A stretch of DNA of 64,000 nucleotides from Urechis unicinctus (Eukaryota; Annelida; Polychaeta; Xenopneusta; Urechidae): positions 44,397,805 to 44,461,804 of the forward strand of contig CM067354.1 in the NCBI GenBank assembly GCA_034190875.2. Direction: 5' to 3'. Shown here piece by piece: positions 10,308 through 21,359 of this stretch (position 1 is the first letter of the stretch; each line of letters begins with the position of its first letter). Under the pieces are notes generated by a model. The model saw nothing but the letters and a program-made list of their open reading frames with translations, had not been told where the DNA came from and did no database searches. The position numbers were made by a program, and so were the translations under genes.

Positions 10308-12381
10308 ATGGAGAGGTGTAGTGATCTTACAGAACTAAGCAGACATTTTTATGAGAAGATTTCCCAACTACAACTATGTGTATACCTGAATCAAGCCAAA
10401 GAGGACCCTGATTGTGCTGCAACTCTGCAGACTGTAGAACATGCTATTGGCACACTTGAAGAGCACCTAGCTCAAATGCGGGCTGAACTCCAGAGACAAC
10501 AAACTGCTGTAGAAGAATACAAAGTAATACACTAGCAGCTTCTTGGTCATTCAAACTTCAAAACTTGCCTGTCAAAAAGTCATGTTTATATTATGTCATG
10601 TCAATTCTATTCAGACCTTGAAAAAGGAGGTTACAAAGCTGAATGAGCATGCCAAATATGTCCTACATCATATGCCTCAGAGATTCGCCAAAGCCCAAAC
10701 TGCTAATCCGCGACCCACATATGAGAGGTATCAGCAACTCATAATATTTTGTGACCTACATTCCTGAATCTGTTACACAATTAGGTTGATATGGTTATTG
10801 GATTACCACTTAATGTATGATTGTTGCAGCCCAAGTCTGACCTCAGAAATGAGAAATTCTGACCACTCGTCAGCTCAAACTGGCACTCCAGTAGCTTGTC
10901 TCCAGCAATTACGCAAAAGTGGCCGTGCACTGTTTATACCCACCTTGGATTATATACGCTCTGAAGATTTTGAGATGGTCCCTAAGTATGAATTCAATTA
11001 TCACCATCTTCAGCATAATGAACAAATATCTGTAATGTAATTATTAGGTCTACACAGCACCCCAGTTGAGAACCATGATGTAGGCCCCTTTCTCTTCTGT
11101 TGTTTTATACCACAGGTACTCAATTCCCAATGCCAAGCTTCTAAGTGCTGAACCACTATTTATATTAAAGAGACTGTTCAGCCCCATATTTGGAACGAGG
11201 TTGCCTAGCAAGCTGCTTGGCAATCGCACCTTGGAAACCAAAAATGTTAAGTTTTCAGACTTTCATTCGCTACGCGGCGCTGTGGTCTCAGAAAAAAGAT
11301 CCTTACTTCGGCAGTCGCCATTTATGTTGTCGGACATTATCCTTCCTGCTTGTCGGTCTAATGTGTGCACAATTCTTCCCACAACTTGAATGAGTGAAGA
11401 TTTTATGAAATCTAAATTATGTAACTAAAGCGGAAGAATACACATCATTAGTGAGGTAAATTCAGAGCGCGTTATGATTTACAGCTAACATTTGTGTGGT
11501 TCATGGTTTTAGGGAGGCACCGTTGTTGATGAAACGACATAACTGAATAAAACAGATTTCCACAGTAGATCATGAATATTTCCAGTCAAATGATAATGTT
11601 AAAAACTTATCAACATAATTTCCATCATGTAAACTCTACGGCACAAATTAGAAGATGTCATTACTTACGTCTGCGTTAATCGTAGTAATGTAATAACGAA
11701 ATGATCCCTGATTGCCTTATATGCGGCTGAACAGTCTCTTTAAGTTAGTATTCATAAATTGGCACCGAGAACTGGGCATCTGCATTTTATACTATGGTAC
11801 TGCTGTATTTTATTTTCTGCCTTAACCTCTTTTATTACTTGGCTTCTTCTTTTCACTCTTGTCTGTTAGTTGATGTCCTTTACTCTCCAGAAGTTTTTAA
11901 TTGCATTTATGTCAATATATTCTATCTGAACCAGATACATGAAGGGGCGAATCAAGTATGAGAAAGTCAATGCAGTGATTGATGACTTCAACAAAGCTGT
12001 TGCAGCCAAATATCGAATAATGCAAATTGGCAAGAGCAAGAAAGTTGGAGAGTCCGTGAAAAAAACATTATCAGAAACTCAAGGCACAAGAGAACAAGGA
12101 CACAACAGGTTTGTTATAAAGGAAAACACAAGAAAAAATCCATGTTTAAAAAAATATTATCACTAGTTAATGACAGTTTGTTTAATTCTTCTATACCTCA
12201 GTACCAGCAAGTGCTATTTATGTTGCTAGGAATGCACTTTATCACAGACAAGGACATGCTGGACTTGGCTGGAGTGAAGCTGGACCCAGCCCTACGCAGT
12301 GTCCTCACCATTCTTAGACACTGTGGACTCGTCAAGGAGATTCGGGGTCAAGGCATTGTCAGATATGCTGTCCTTGTTTGA
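10308..12381 (+). CDS. SKA1: SKA1, spindle and kinetochore-associated protein 1
   Basis: SKA1 is a subunit of the Ska complex (SKA1-SKA2-SKA3), which couples kinetochores to microtubules at mitosis. Exons with matching phases are 10308..10523, 10615..10727, 10830..10985, 11935..12108 and a terminal exon ending at 12381. The N-terminus (MERCSDLTEL, about 75 residues) is the helical coil used for complex assembly. The C-terminus is the winged-helix microtubule-binding domain: KYMKGRIKYEKVNAV matches the vertebrate YMKSRLTYNQ block, and LTILRHCGLVKEIRGQG matches LNILRHCRRLSEVRGGG. The exon 4 donor (CAG|GTTTGT) leaves two bases, but the best acceptor (tctatacctcag, ending 12201) opens in phase 0. 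A weaker acceptor ending 12176 restores frame and gives about 287 residues (human 255). ATG 10281 and 10302 are also in frame; 10308 fits the family best. Confidence 0.93.
11169..11739. mobile_element. TTAA-flanked non-autonomous DNA transposon (Kolobok-like) in SKA1 intron 3
   Basis: The 571-bp element is bounded by inverted ends AGAGACTGTTCAGCCCCATA and, read from the other side, AGAGACTGTTCAGCCGCATA. It is flanked on both sides by TTAA (11165..11168 and 11740..11743). TTAA target duplication with a 5'-AG terminus is the Kolobok pattern; piggyBac also uses TTAA but usually starts CCC. No transposase is encoded. Confidence 0.75.
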
Positions 12382-12432
12382 TTTTGTATGATACATGTGG
12401 TTTGAATGATGCTGCCTTTATGCTTTGCCAGC

Positions 12433-12438
12433 AATAAA
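12433..12438 (+). other. Polyadenylation signal AATAAA of SKA1
   Basis: AATAAA about 50 bases after the SKA1 stop codon, the expected spacing for a short 3' UTR. Confidence 0.6.
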
Positions 12439-12737
12439 TATCATGAACTCATTTCTCTTTTTGATAGAGCAGCAACCTTGCATTTTCTGAATAATCGGGG
12501 TAGAAAACTAGAATAGGGTATGTGAGTGTGACCCCCCCCCCTCCTAGCTTGGCATTTGGGGAATGCCTGCACGTGTATTGTTTCCGTAATGTTGTCTTGA
12601 GGGCTAACAAGGAGCCTCTGCTATCCTATGTGGCATTAAATTAAACCTAGTTACTCCATGGAAGCCACTAGGAAGGGACACTGTCCATTATAAAAGCTTC
12701 AATTCAAATAGACAGGTCCAGACAAAGTAGACTAAGA

Positions 12738-12850
12738 ATAAGAACAGTCCAGTGCTCTACTGACCAGCCTCAGGAGTACCACCTCAGCCTCTGATACCAA
12801 CCTAACACACTTCCAAAAAGCCTCCACAACCGATTTGCGCCTCACAATTC
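12738..12850. repeat. Duplicated block downstream of SKA1 (first copy)
   Basis: The stretch beginning 'aataagaacagtccagtgc' and ending in 'cctcaca' is repeated almost exactly at 13210..13322. Confidence 0.85.
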
Positions 12851-12851
12851 A

Positions 12852-13156
12852 GCATGGATGCTTAATCCAGCCAACCTGCACACAGGGGGGCCCTCTTAAG
12901 TGTATGGAGGTAAAAAACAGTGCTGTGCGACAGGGTTTGTTTTTTTCGGCCTCTCGGCTTTTAAGTTGGGGGGTTCTGTTGGGCCTTGGTATATTTTCCA
13001 GCTGCAATCTTAAAGACAGGGTATTTTTGGGCCTTTGTGTTGTACGACGAGGTATGTATTTCTCTTCCCATCTGTACAAAGGGTTAAATAATATATTTTG
13101 TTTCAGTATATCCGGATTTTCCACCGGTTGTTGTTAATGCAAATGCAATGAATGTG
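12852..13156. mobile_element. Partial copy of the 'gtacgacg' G-rich-ended repeat family (copy 2)
   Basis: Near-identical to 9450..9760, with the same order of landmarks and the same truncated right side. It sits exactly between the two copies of the duplicated SKA1 3' flank. Confidence 0.75.
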
Positions 13157-13168
13157 ACGCGCCCAAAT

Positions 13169-13322
13169 TACAATGAGATTCAGGGTCAAGGCATTGTCAG
13201 ATATGCTATGAATAAGAACAGTCCAGTGCTCTACTGACCAGCCTCAGGTATACCACCTCAGCCTCTGATACCAACCTAATATACTTCCAAAAAGCCTCCA
13301 CAACCGATTTGCACCTCACACA
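13169..13322 (+). pseudogene. Duplicated scrap of SKA1 last exon plus 3' flank
   Basis: 13169..13203 repeats the end of the SKA1 coding region (original 12342..12376) with one change (cgg to cag). It runs directly into a second copy of the 12738..12850 flank, skipping about 360 bases of the original. There is no splice context, so it is a dead fragment from a local duplication. Confidence 0.8.
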
Positions 13323-13934
13323 ACCAAGAAGATGGCTGGCATTCTAATACTGAACTCAAGAGCAGAGAGAGGCTGTTTAAGTTTCCTTTATCGAAAGCGA
13401 AGGAAGAAATGAACAGGCAGCCACGCCTTTCAATGAGTAGAGAAGGGTGGCTATGACAAAGGGTCTCGTTAGTAAAGGGTGCTGTGTTAATTAGTTTGAT
13501 GCTGTACAAATAGCCTGAGGTTGAAATCATTAGTGGTGCAGTTAAAACACAAATATTAAAGACATTAGCAGATTTTGGGATCCTTTTCTGTAATCATGGC
13601 TCAAACTCCCCCATTTTCAGCTTTGAGTGTCTAAGTGGCGTATTTTGTTTATAATTCATGTTGCGTCCAAAATTTGCAATCCGTCTCAATTTTATGGATA
13701 TCATTTCAAAAAGTTACAGGGAATCAGTATAGGATTTTTTCCCCACATAAACATTATGATTAAAATTTTTTTCTGAATTCAACAAAATCAGTTCCAATAC
13801 TTTATACAATGTCTTAGTTGTAAAAGCCAAAATAAGTGATACTTTGTAATTGCCTACAGGACACAAAACATGAAGGACACAGTACATGAGATGAACTTTG
13901 GCTGCTTATTAACAGTTTAATGAGTGAGTGAGGC
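13323..13934. other. Spacer between the SKA1 duplication and the SAP18 3' end
   Basis: No gene or repeat recognised. SAP18 3' UTR probably occupies the right end of this stretch. Confidence 0.35.
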
Positions 13935-14412
13935 TCAGTAAGGCCGACCCCCTCGTCTGCCAGGGGCTGGACCTCCCCCAGTACGAGGGGGTGTGATTGC
14001 TATGTCCAAATAGTCCCCAATTTGGAACTTCTTGCTGGCAAGAGTAGCTGAATCATCTGCACCCTTCCTTCCCGCACACGTACTCCCTATCTCACGGACA
14101 CGGTAAGCTGGTGTCCTCATGTCTGGGTAGACAACAGCAAAGTCAAAGAACGTTCCTTTCTTCCTGGCATCTGCATTGACTTCCTTTACCAAACTGGTTA
14201 GTTCCTTGAGACTTGCATCCATCCTTAACACAGAAACACAAAGCATACCTACAGAAACCACTAACACAATAATACAAGCTACTTGAGATATATAGTAATA
14301 TGCAATGGAATCATGCATTATATAACTCAATGGTTTACATACCATGTGTATATTTGTAGTTCATTCGGGGGAGTGTTACCACGAGAATATTCACTCAATG
14401 GATGATGTCTGC
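13935..14412 (-). CDS. SAP18: SAP18, Sin3A-associated protein 18 (3' exons only)
   Basis: SAP18 is a ubiquitin-fold subunit of the Sin3-HDAC co-repressor and of the ASAP/PSAP splicing complexes (with RNPS1 and ACIN1 or PNN), acting in the nucleus. Two minus-strand exons are clear. 14343..14412 encodes RHHPLSEYSRGN followed by PPNELQIYT and ends ACATG|GTATGT. 13935..14223 opens after 'ttctgtgttaag' and completes W, then MDASLKELTSLVKEV through KFQIGDYLDIAITPP to a Gly/Arg tail (RRGGRPY, stop TGA at 13935). Human SAP18 reads RHHRMDEFSRGN, WMDATLKELTSLVKEV, then RMRPY at its end, so identity is high. The exons for the acidic N-terminus and the central strand (the family's LLLRVF region) were not found up to 15.0 kb. 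They should lie upstream, beyond or between the transposons at 15-19 kb. Confidence 0.96.
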
Positions 14413-15021
14413 CTGTGTTACAAAACACCCTCAGCAAGAGAGGACAAGTCTGGAATCAAAAAAGCACACATACACTCATTGAGACATTTCAAGCTGTCAA
14501 TGTTCAACTTGCCAATGATGGGTATTTTACATAGCATTACTGCCAACTTATGTTCCGACGGAAATCCAGTGGACTGACTTGGGTAAGACACAGACTTAAA
14601 CAACACATTCTTGTATTATGAAGAAACGACATTGAGGATTTATCATACAGACCCATCTCAAAATAATATTAAAAATATCAGATAGAGCAGTGTCGTCCAG
14701 ACTGATGAGCAGCAATAAATGCCCCAGAGTTGTTGTTAATGAAACAGAAAGGATGTTTACACAACATAGCCAAGCAATTGAATAAAGGATTGCATTATCC
14801 CGGGGGGACCCCAACCACATGATGGGCATGAACTCCAACTGATAGACAGTCCCTCCATATATCTCAAATATATATTATATAGTTGATACAGGAATATGTT
14901 GCCAAAACAGCTGATGGTTACATGAATAAGATAGAGGAAAACACATCAATCCTATTGACATACCCAACTGACATTTAGCAGTTCAGAAAGACAGTTTGGG
15001 TGCCAACTTTGTTATAATGGG
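14413..15021. other. SAP18 intron or upstream region, no exon found
   Basis: Searched for the family's LLLRVF-xxN-G exon on the minus strand without success. Otherwise AT-rich unique sequence. Confidence 0.4.
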
Positions 15022-16434
15022 CAGGGTTCGACACTAACGGCTGTCCGCTTGCCCGGGACAAGTTATTTGGCCTGTCGGGCAAGCGGCTAGTCCAGTCAGC
15101 TTATCCTGCCGGACAAGTGATTTCTATGAGCCAGGCCTGCATTCTGCGGTGCCGGGATAATAGTTTCACACTGAGCGGGGCCTTTATCACACGGTTGGTG
15201 AGAAGCAGGCGCGCGACTACCCTCTTTTATTGACTGCGTTAAGTAAATACACCAATCGATAGATAAGAGATGACAGTCTTGTTTATGTTTCGAATTAGAA
15301 ATTACTCATACGCTAACAATGAGATACAGTGCTGGGACACATATTATGTTTGCTCATGCTCGGATTGTCAAATTTGATACAGCTTGCGCAAATAATTTAG
15401 AACCGTAAATAAAATATGGGGTGGGGTTAGGGCACTGAAGTAGACCTGAACCACAACAAGCATGGATTTACCATGACTTTCAGCAGTACATGAGCTTTAT
15501 TCAAGACCTTAAAAAGCAAACTTGACAGTGATCAGAATGAAGTGCACTATTGGATTCAATTACACGATGCAACGGTTATGTCCCGTAGAGCTACATTTCT
15601 ATATATCCTGAAAGATATTGTAGCTTTCAACGAGTGTTGTCTAGATTATTGCATGTTTGTAATTTGGCCCTTTAAAATTGACTTGACAAAATGTTGTGTC
15701 AAGTAAATTTGTCGAGAAATTTGTTCAAGGGTTGGATATATTTTGTTGTAATGAAATCTACTAGCATTCTCGCACCAATCGGGCGTTTCTTAGTATGCAC
15801 AGACCAGTGTCAAAATGTTATTCAACAGCACATAATCAAAGCTATTTTCATATTATGTTCTATAGATGTCTTTATGCGTGTCATGTTACAACGTTGTACA
15901 AACTAAAAGGTACTCGGCGTTAACCTGCAGGTTTTCGGTAGTTGTTTTTCTAACAAATTTCTCACAACTAACATGATTTAAACAAACGAGCGCGCAAATC
16001 CATGACGCGAACGTCAACGACACGCGCACCTTGACATCGCACGCGCTGCCAGAAATGACGCGAGCTGACCGGAGCGAAGTTCCATATAAAACGGCCGGTA
16101 AGATTCAGTCCATTTTATCAACATATCACCATTAATGCCATATCAGTCATTAATGGTGTTGCACGAAATATGTACGTTCGCTTACAGCCCATTGCACATG
16201 CGCACGCAGAAGTTATCATTGTAAATAAACTGACAATAAACTGATGTTTCATACAGCAGTGTTTCTTATTAAACATACTGTAATAAAATTACCTAATTGC
16301 AACTAGAACTTTCCAGATTTTGCGTATATAAATATTACTAGTTTGGGACAAGCAAAAATTAAGAAGGACAATTAAATGGAGCAAGCACTTGTCCTACAGG
16401 ACAAGTTGGTTAGAAACCTGAGTGTTGAACCCTG
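15022..16434. mobile_element. Non-autonomous hAT-like transposon with 5-bp target duplication (copy 1)
   Basis: The 1413-bp element has ends CAGGGTTCGACACTAACGG (left) and, reversed on the right, CAGGGTTCAACACTCAGG. It is flanked by the 5-bp repeat ATGGG (15017..15021 and 16435..16439). Subterminal 'gacaagt/acttgtc' motifs occur at both ends. The interior has no transposase. Five-base duplications with CAGGG ends fit the hAT5-type group of hAT transposons. A related element lies inverted at 51323..52626 and a fragment at about 24880..25110. Confidence 0.75.
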
Positions 16435-16439
16435 ATGGG

Positions 16440-17519
16440 AAGCATGTGTGCTGATGGTAATAACCACTCCAGTGGACAGGCCGAGGGCATATTACACCTC
16501 AATGAGAGACGGCGTTACCGTTTTGTCCGAGAGGTGGCAGCACAGAGCAATGCGGTCCCAAGCTCTACTGGAAGTTATCGCCTCAATGCACTTACTTCAT
16601 GGTTAACGCGTTAACAAAAAATATTCATTTCCATTTTGTTCCACTGCGACTAAGAATTCTCGCAGTTGGCACTACGTCATGCGCCCATGTGAAAATGGGC
16701 TGCGTGTAGCAGTGAAGCAGCTCCGATACGCTTTGAAACTGGCGTGAAAGTGGTGCAGCCCGACAGTTAGATCTCCAGCAAGAGAGGGCTTATTGAGCGC
16801 ATTATGGGTTTGTGAAAAACCTTCAAAATCTTGGGGAAACCAATGAACAACTGTGAGGTCCAGATTTCCTCCACATAATCTTTGTCTGTTATACACTATG
16901 CAACTTTCCATTTCATTGTCATAAATAACCTCTAGGGCAGCTTACTTATTTATATGCCTATTGCCTAGGACTCCAGTCTGTTTATACATATGGCATATAT
17001 TACAGTCAAACCTGCATTTAGAAATGCTGTTGCTCATATTGACTCGAACCATAGTTTTGCCCAGTGTGCTATTGACCAAAGTATATAATATATTATATAT
17101 TGTTGTTGGCCATACAGGAAAGTTCTGAAAGACCAGCTTAAGTGCCTGTCACAATGTAGCTGGTATCAAAACTTCTTGATCCATATTTCTAGATGAAACC
17201 AATGAAGGTTATTAGCCCTCTCATCTCAATGCCCAGTGATCTTGACTGACCTACTGTTTGCAAGAGCAACACTCGTATACTCTGACTGGCTCAGTGACAC
17301 AGCATAGAACAAAGCCTAATGACACATAGAATGCTTTCCCATTGCACTGAAATTTTCATATTTGGGTTATAAATGGAACTCTCCATGATGTGTGACGTCC
17401 AGATTATAAGCTATCAATAAATCAAATACCTATTAACATGCCTGTCATAAGGGTGAATAGTTATCAGAGCTAAGATTCACAGAATATCAAAAGGAAACAA
17501 TACCTTGCCTACATATCCA
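16440..17519. other. Spacer, nothing recognised
   Basis: A 79-codon minus-strand frame at 16672..16911 shows no family resemblance. It sits beside a CRE-like TACGTCA at 16673..16679, but no splice structure links it to a gene. Confidence 0.35.
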
Positions 17520-17559
17520 CAACACCCACACATAAATATATACACATATATATATACAT

Positions 17560-17584
17560 ATAAATACACCAACACATATATATA

Positions 17585-17676
<92 letters not shown>
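17560..17676. repeat. (TA)n microsatellite
   Basis: About 90 bases of pure TA from roughly 17587 with TA-rich edges. The long Tyr/Ile frames over it are spurious. Confidence 0.95.
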
Positions 17677-17678
<2 letters not shown>

Positions 17679-17745
17679 CAAGCCTCTCACTAGTCTGAAA
17701 ACACTGTGCGCCCAAGAGAACACGGAAAGCCAATTTCTAAATTTT

Positions 17746-18960
17746 TCAGGCTCCCCTGCTAATTGTCACCACCCTGTATCTTCTGCTCTTGACCGAATTG
17801 TAAACAGGCTGCAGATCCTGTCCAAAAGTCATTTTCATAGCTGCCAACTTCTTGACAGACAGTACAGCAGGTCTTATGACACTTATGTCCAACAGATCAC
17901 CTTGAAAGGTCTTTGACAGTCTTGTTGGAAGGTCCAGCGCATCCATCGAAAGTCCCATTGTCAACACAAACTTCACTGATCTGAACTTTGCCAGTAAACC
18001 ATAAGCTTTCGTAGAATTCTTGGCAGAAGCTTCCTGTTATAGATGCATGTAGTGTGCTGGGTACACTGTGTGTACAGCCCTTACAGCCTTGGGAAGGGAG
18101 AGCCATCTGAAGCTAACAGGCTCTTTCAGTGAAATTTTGCGTAAAGATGGGTTGTCATCCAGTACCTTCTGTAACGCTCAACCCTTCATACCTCACTGTG
18201 CTTGTTGATTAGTAGTAGAAGACCTGTTTCAATGTTCTATGAAAGTCATCAAAGTACGGAATGGATTTACAAGCATCACCAGTAGCCAATGCCAAACGAT
18301 GAGCTTGCACAGTGGACTTGGATCAGGTATTGGTTCATTGTTGTCCGAAGCCTTGCACCGACACCATTATGTTTTCCTGTCATAACGCTAGCCCCATCAC
18401 TTGCCAAGCTGCTGACTTTTGCAAAGTCGAGTCCCTTTTCTGTGGCAAAAGTAGGAAGGGCACCGACTATGGTTGCAGCCTTTCCATTGGGGATATCAAT
18501 ATTCCTTGCAAAATGCGACTGTTTGACACAACTCTCACATATACTTTTTTGTGTGTACTGCAACATCTGTTGTCTCGTCTACAACAAGACCAACTTCTTG
18601 TCTATATCTTGTTCAATCGGGTCGTTTATTGCATCAACCATACAAAAGGTGGGCAGTGTGGCTTGTGTAAATGCATCTTCAAAACTAGGTGTGCGGTTGA
18701 TAGCCATTGCGTCATATGCTGTCAATGGCTGACCGTTTCTGACAATTGCGTATGTCGTACGCAAAAACAAGTGATTCATTGCTTCCTAGACAGTGGCTCA
18801 AAGGAATTGTTTTCAGCAGATCTCTTAGATGCGGTCTTAAAAAAGCTCAGTCGCCATCGACCTCGCTGGGTTAATCCAATTGTAAAATTGCTCTTTATAC
18901 TTAAAGCATTGCGAACGTTGTCATGTGACTTCTCACCGAGTCGTTTGCCGAGCACTTAAC
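17746..18960 (-). mobile_element. Degenerate hAT transposase (ZNF862/KIAA1586-like)
   Basis: Minus-strand fragments follow the order of ZNF862-type hAT proteins. FLRTTYAIVRNGQPLTAYDA, the 'xxAxxVAKNGxPF' N-terminal block, lies near 18.77 kb. An RNase-H-like segment with VSSLASDGASVMTGKHNGVG lies near 18.4 kb (its Asp is part of the catalytic fold). HC-type and C-terminal blocks lie at 17.75-18.1 kb. The pieces lie in different frames with stops between them, so it is a dead copy. Its ends and target duplication were not found. Confidence 0.7.
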
Positions 18961-19249
18961 GCCGTACCATTATACGTAAAGCATTGCGAACGTCGTCAAA
19001 TAACTACTCGCTCAGTTGATCCCTGAGTAGCTCAATCCTGGTCTGCTAATGAGTAGGGTACTCTCACACGGTCAAATATATATAAAAATTAATGTGAATA
19101 GTTGTAATGCAAATAAATAAATAAATATGGATATGTAACTGAAAAGACATAAGTGTTTTATATAAACATGCAAAATGAGAGCGACGTTTTCAAAAAGGCG
19201 TGCTACCTACTCCAAAACGAATCGCTTAGGGAACAGGTTTCTGCGCCCG

Positions 19250-19258
19250 TGATATATA

Positions 19259-19314
<56 letters not shown>

Positions 19315-19315
19315 T
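19250..19315. repeat. (TA)n microsatellite
   Basis: About 65 bases of TA dinucleotide repeat. Confidence 0.95.
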
Positions 19316-19626
19316 GTTTACATATATATCCAGTTAACTTTTTGTGTATGTTAGGGATCTGATAGTTCAATTAATTTTCCATAGTTAGCCTAATATTTGT
19401 TATAATGTTCGAACCTCAAATGCCAGAAACTGAAATATGTGCACTATGACACAGCTCTTGCCTAATGGCACCCGGAGATGCTGAGTTTAACCAGCTCCAT
19501 GAGCACCTAATCAACAGAGAACAAACAAATACCAAACGCCCTAATATTTACCAAAATGGTAAACTGCATCGATTGGGGGTAAGCTTTTGTAGCGGTACAT
19601 GCGGTGGATTTCCTCATCCGTGCAAA

Positions 19627-19746
19627 TACAAATTAATTACACCCAGTTGGAGGACACTATTAGCTGGGTGTAAGAGACAGCAGTTATACAAATTAATTAC
19701 ACCCAGTTGAAATACACTATTAGCTGGGTGTAGGAGACAGTAGTTG
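19627..19746. repeat. 60-bp direct repeat, two copies, each with a hairpin
   Basis: Two 60-base units in tandem. Each contains TACACCCAG about 20 bases before CTGGGTGTA, a perfect 9-base stem. Confidence 0.8.
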
Positions 19747-20132
19747 TTATTTAATCCTTAATGAATAAAACCAACAGCTTTTCATAATGAAAAACACCTT
19801 ATTCAATGCTTGCAACACAGATTAACTTGTGTGTCACCGTTGAACTAGTGTTATAGGGGAAAAACTGTACAACGAAATGATTCATCCCTGCAGGGCAACC
19901 TTCTTCCCTCACTGCTAGGACTACAGGTCGTTTCATATACTGGTGGTTTTGTTCACACTCCTTAAGGTTGTTTCGTACAGATCGGTTCTTTTGTACACAT
20001 TAGATCTGTTGTTCAAAACGTTATGCTTAAGTTAGTACCCATGTAAAAAATAATCCATATCCTATTAAAGCTTTGTTACTAGTTAAGCTTGAAAAATATG
20101 ATTTGCCATAAAAACGGATTTGGGATTGGGCA
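19747..20132. other. Spacer, nothing recognised
   Basis: Contains 'gtttcgta' and 'gttttgtac' motifs repeated loosely around 19930..20000, but no boundary or coding family could be supported. Confidence 0.3.
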
Positions 20133-20558
20133 CAGACATTGTGAAGGTTTACCGGACCCGTCGGACATCCAGTAAACTTTTCTTTGGTCCGATAAAAAAT
20201 GTGATTGTTCACCCGTCCTTGGTCCAGTAATAAATTCTTATATAATATACATGCCAGTACCCCCTCAGAAATGAAAATAAACCCAAGAATTTGCCGTTTC
20301 ACATCTCCTTCGTCTTTCTCCCAATATTTACAATTTTCACCGGTTCGTCAGTCAATCGCCAGGCGACCTGTCTACGGGTGATTCCGTGGTTGCCGGAAAC
20401 GCACAAGTAGCTAGATTTCACGCGGATTTTTAAAAGTACAGCGTGGCCATATATGGTTGTCAAAACTTCGGTCCAGTAAAAAAATCTCGGTTCAGTAAGT
20501 TTTTCATACTTTTCTGGACCGAGGTTCAGTAAAGGTTGAAATTCCTTCACAATGTCTG
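20133..20558. mobile_element. Small inverted-repeat element (possible MITE)
   Basis: Bounded by a perfect 15-base inverted repeat (CAGACATTGTGAAGG left, CCTTCACAATGTCTG right). Internal 'ggtccagtaa' and 'ggttcagtaa' motifs recur near both ends. No clear target duplication was seen. Confidence 0.5.
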
Positions 20559-21109
20559 ATTGTGCATAAAGAATATTTTGCCAAAAAGCACAAAAATATC
20601 GAGTGCGATACGTTCGATAATACGGGTATTAACAGTAACAAGCATATCTCAGACACCTGATATTTCGAGTACGAAACGACTCCCAGTGGTTAGCCATAAG
20701 CATCTGGCCTTAGTTAGGGCTGTCAGTGATTTTTTTCAAATTCATTGTATCTTGTTGAAATTATACATGAAGATGGGTATACTCATGAGGATTATAAAAA
20801 GCTATGTTTCATTTTTTTAAGTCAATTAGAAAAAAAGTTATTGAGGTTTCAATATACATGGTATTGCTAGGTTTTGTGCCAGAATTCTATGGTAAGGGAT
20901 AACAGCCACTTTTCATGTCTTATATTTTGAATATCACAGTGAAATTATACCACAAGAAATGTATAATCTAGAGGATTCTAAAATGCTATGTTTCATTTTT
21001 TTAAATCAATTAGTAAAAAAGTTAATGAGGTTTCAAATTCCATGGAATTGCTCGGTTTTGTCCCAGAATTGACAGGATGACAGCCACTTTTCACTTTTCC
21101 AGATACCTG

Positions 21110-21350
21110 TCTAAAATTGCCAAACAATGCTTATACAATTGCAACCAGACACCTGTATGAAATTGCGAAACAATGCTAATCTATTGCAACCAGACACCTG
21201 CCTGAAATTGCCAAACAAGGCTTAAACTATTGCAACCAGACACCTGTCTGAAATTGCCAAACAAGGCTTTAACTATTGCAACCAGACACCTGTCTGAAAT
21301 TGCCAAACTAGGCTCAAACTATTGCAACCAGACACCTGTCTGAAATTACC
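21110..21350. repeat. 46-bp tandem repeat, five units
   Basis: Units start with 'cagacacctg' at 21146, 21191, 21237, 21283 and 21329. Fewer units of the same repeat occur at 59285..59405 in the partner element. Confidence 0.9.
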
Positions 21351-21359
21351 ACAAAGGTA

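Noticed and set aside
11190-11205. X-box-like 'gttgcctagcaag' in SKA1 intron 3
   Set aside because: It lies inside the Kolobok-like element and lacks the final C of the motif.
14720-14770. Minus-strand FINNNSG as the missing SAP18 central exon
   Set aside because: It lacks the LLLRV core, and no consistent splice sites surround it.
16672-16911. 79-codon frame next to a CRE-like TACGTCA
   Set aside because: No similarity, splice sites or transcript features; chance open frame.
17487-17733. Long minus-strand frames rich in Tyr-Ile
   Set aside because: They are translations of a (TA)n microsatellite.
21110-21350. Evenly spaced 46-bp repeats that could suggest a CRISPR-like array
   Set aside because: Units are contiguous with no distinct spacers, lie inside a eukaryotic transposon, and occur again in its partner.
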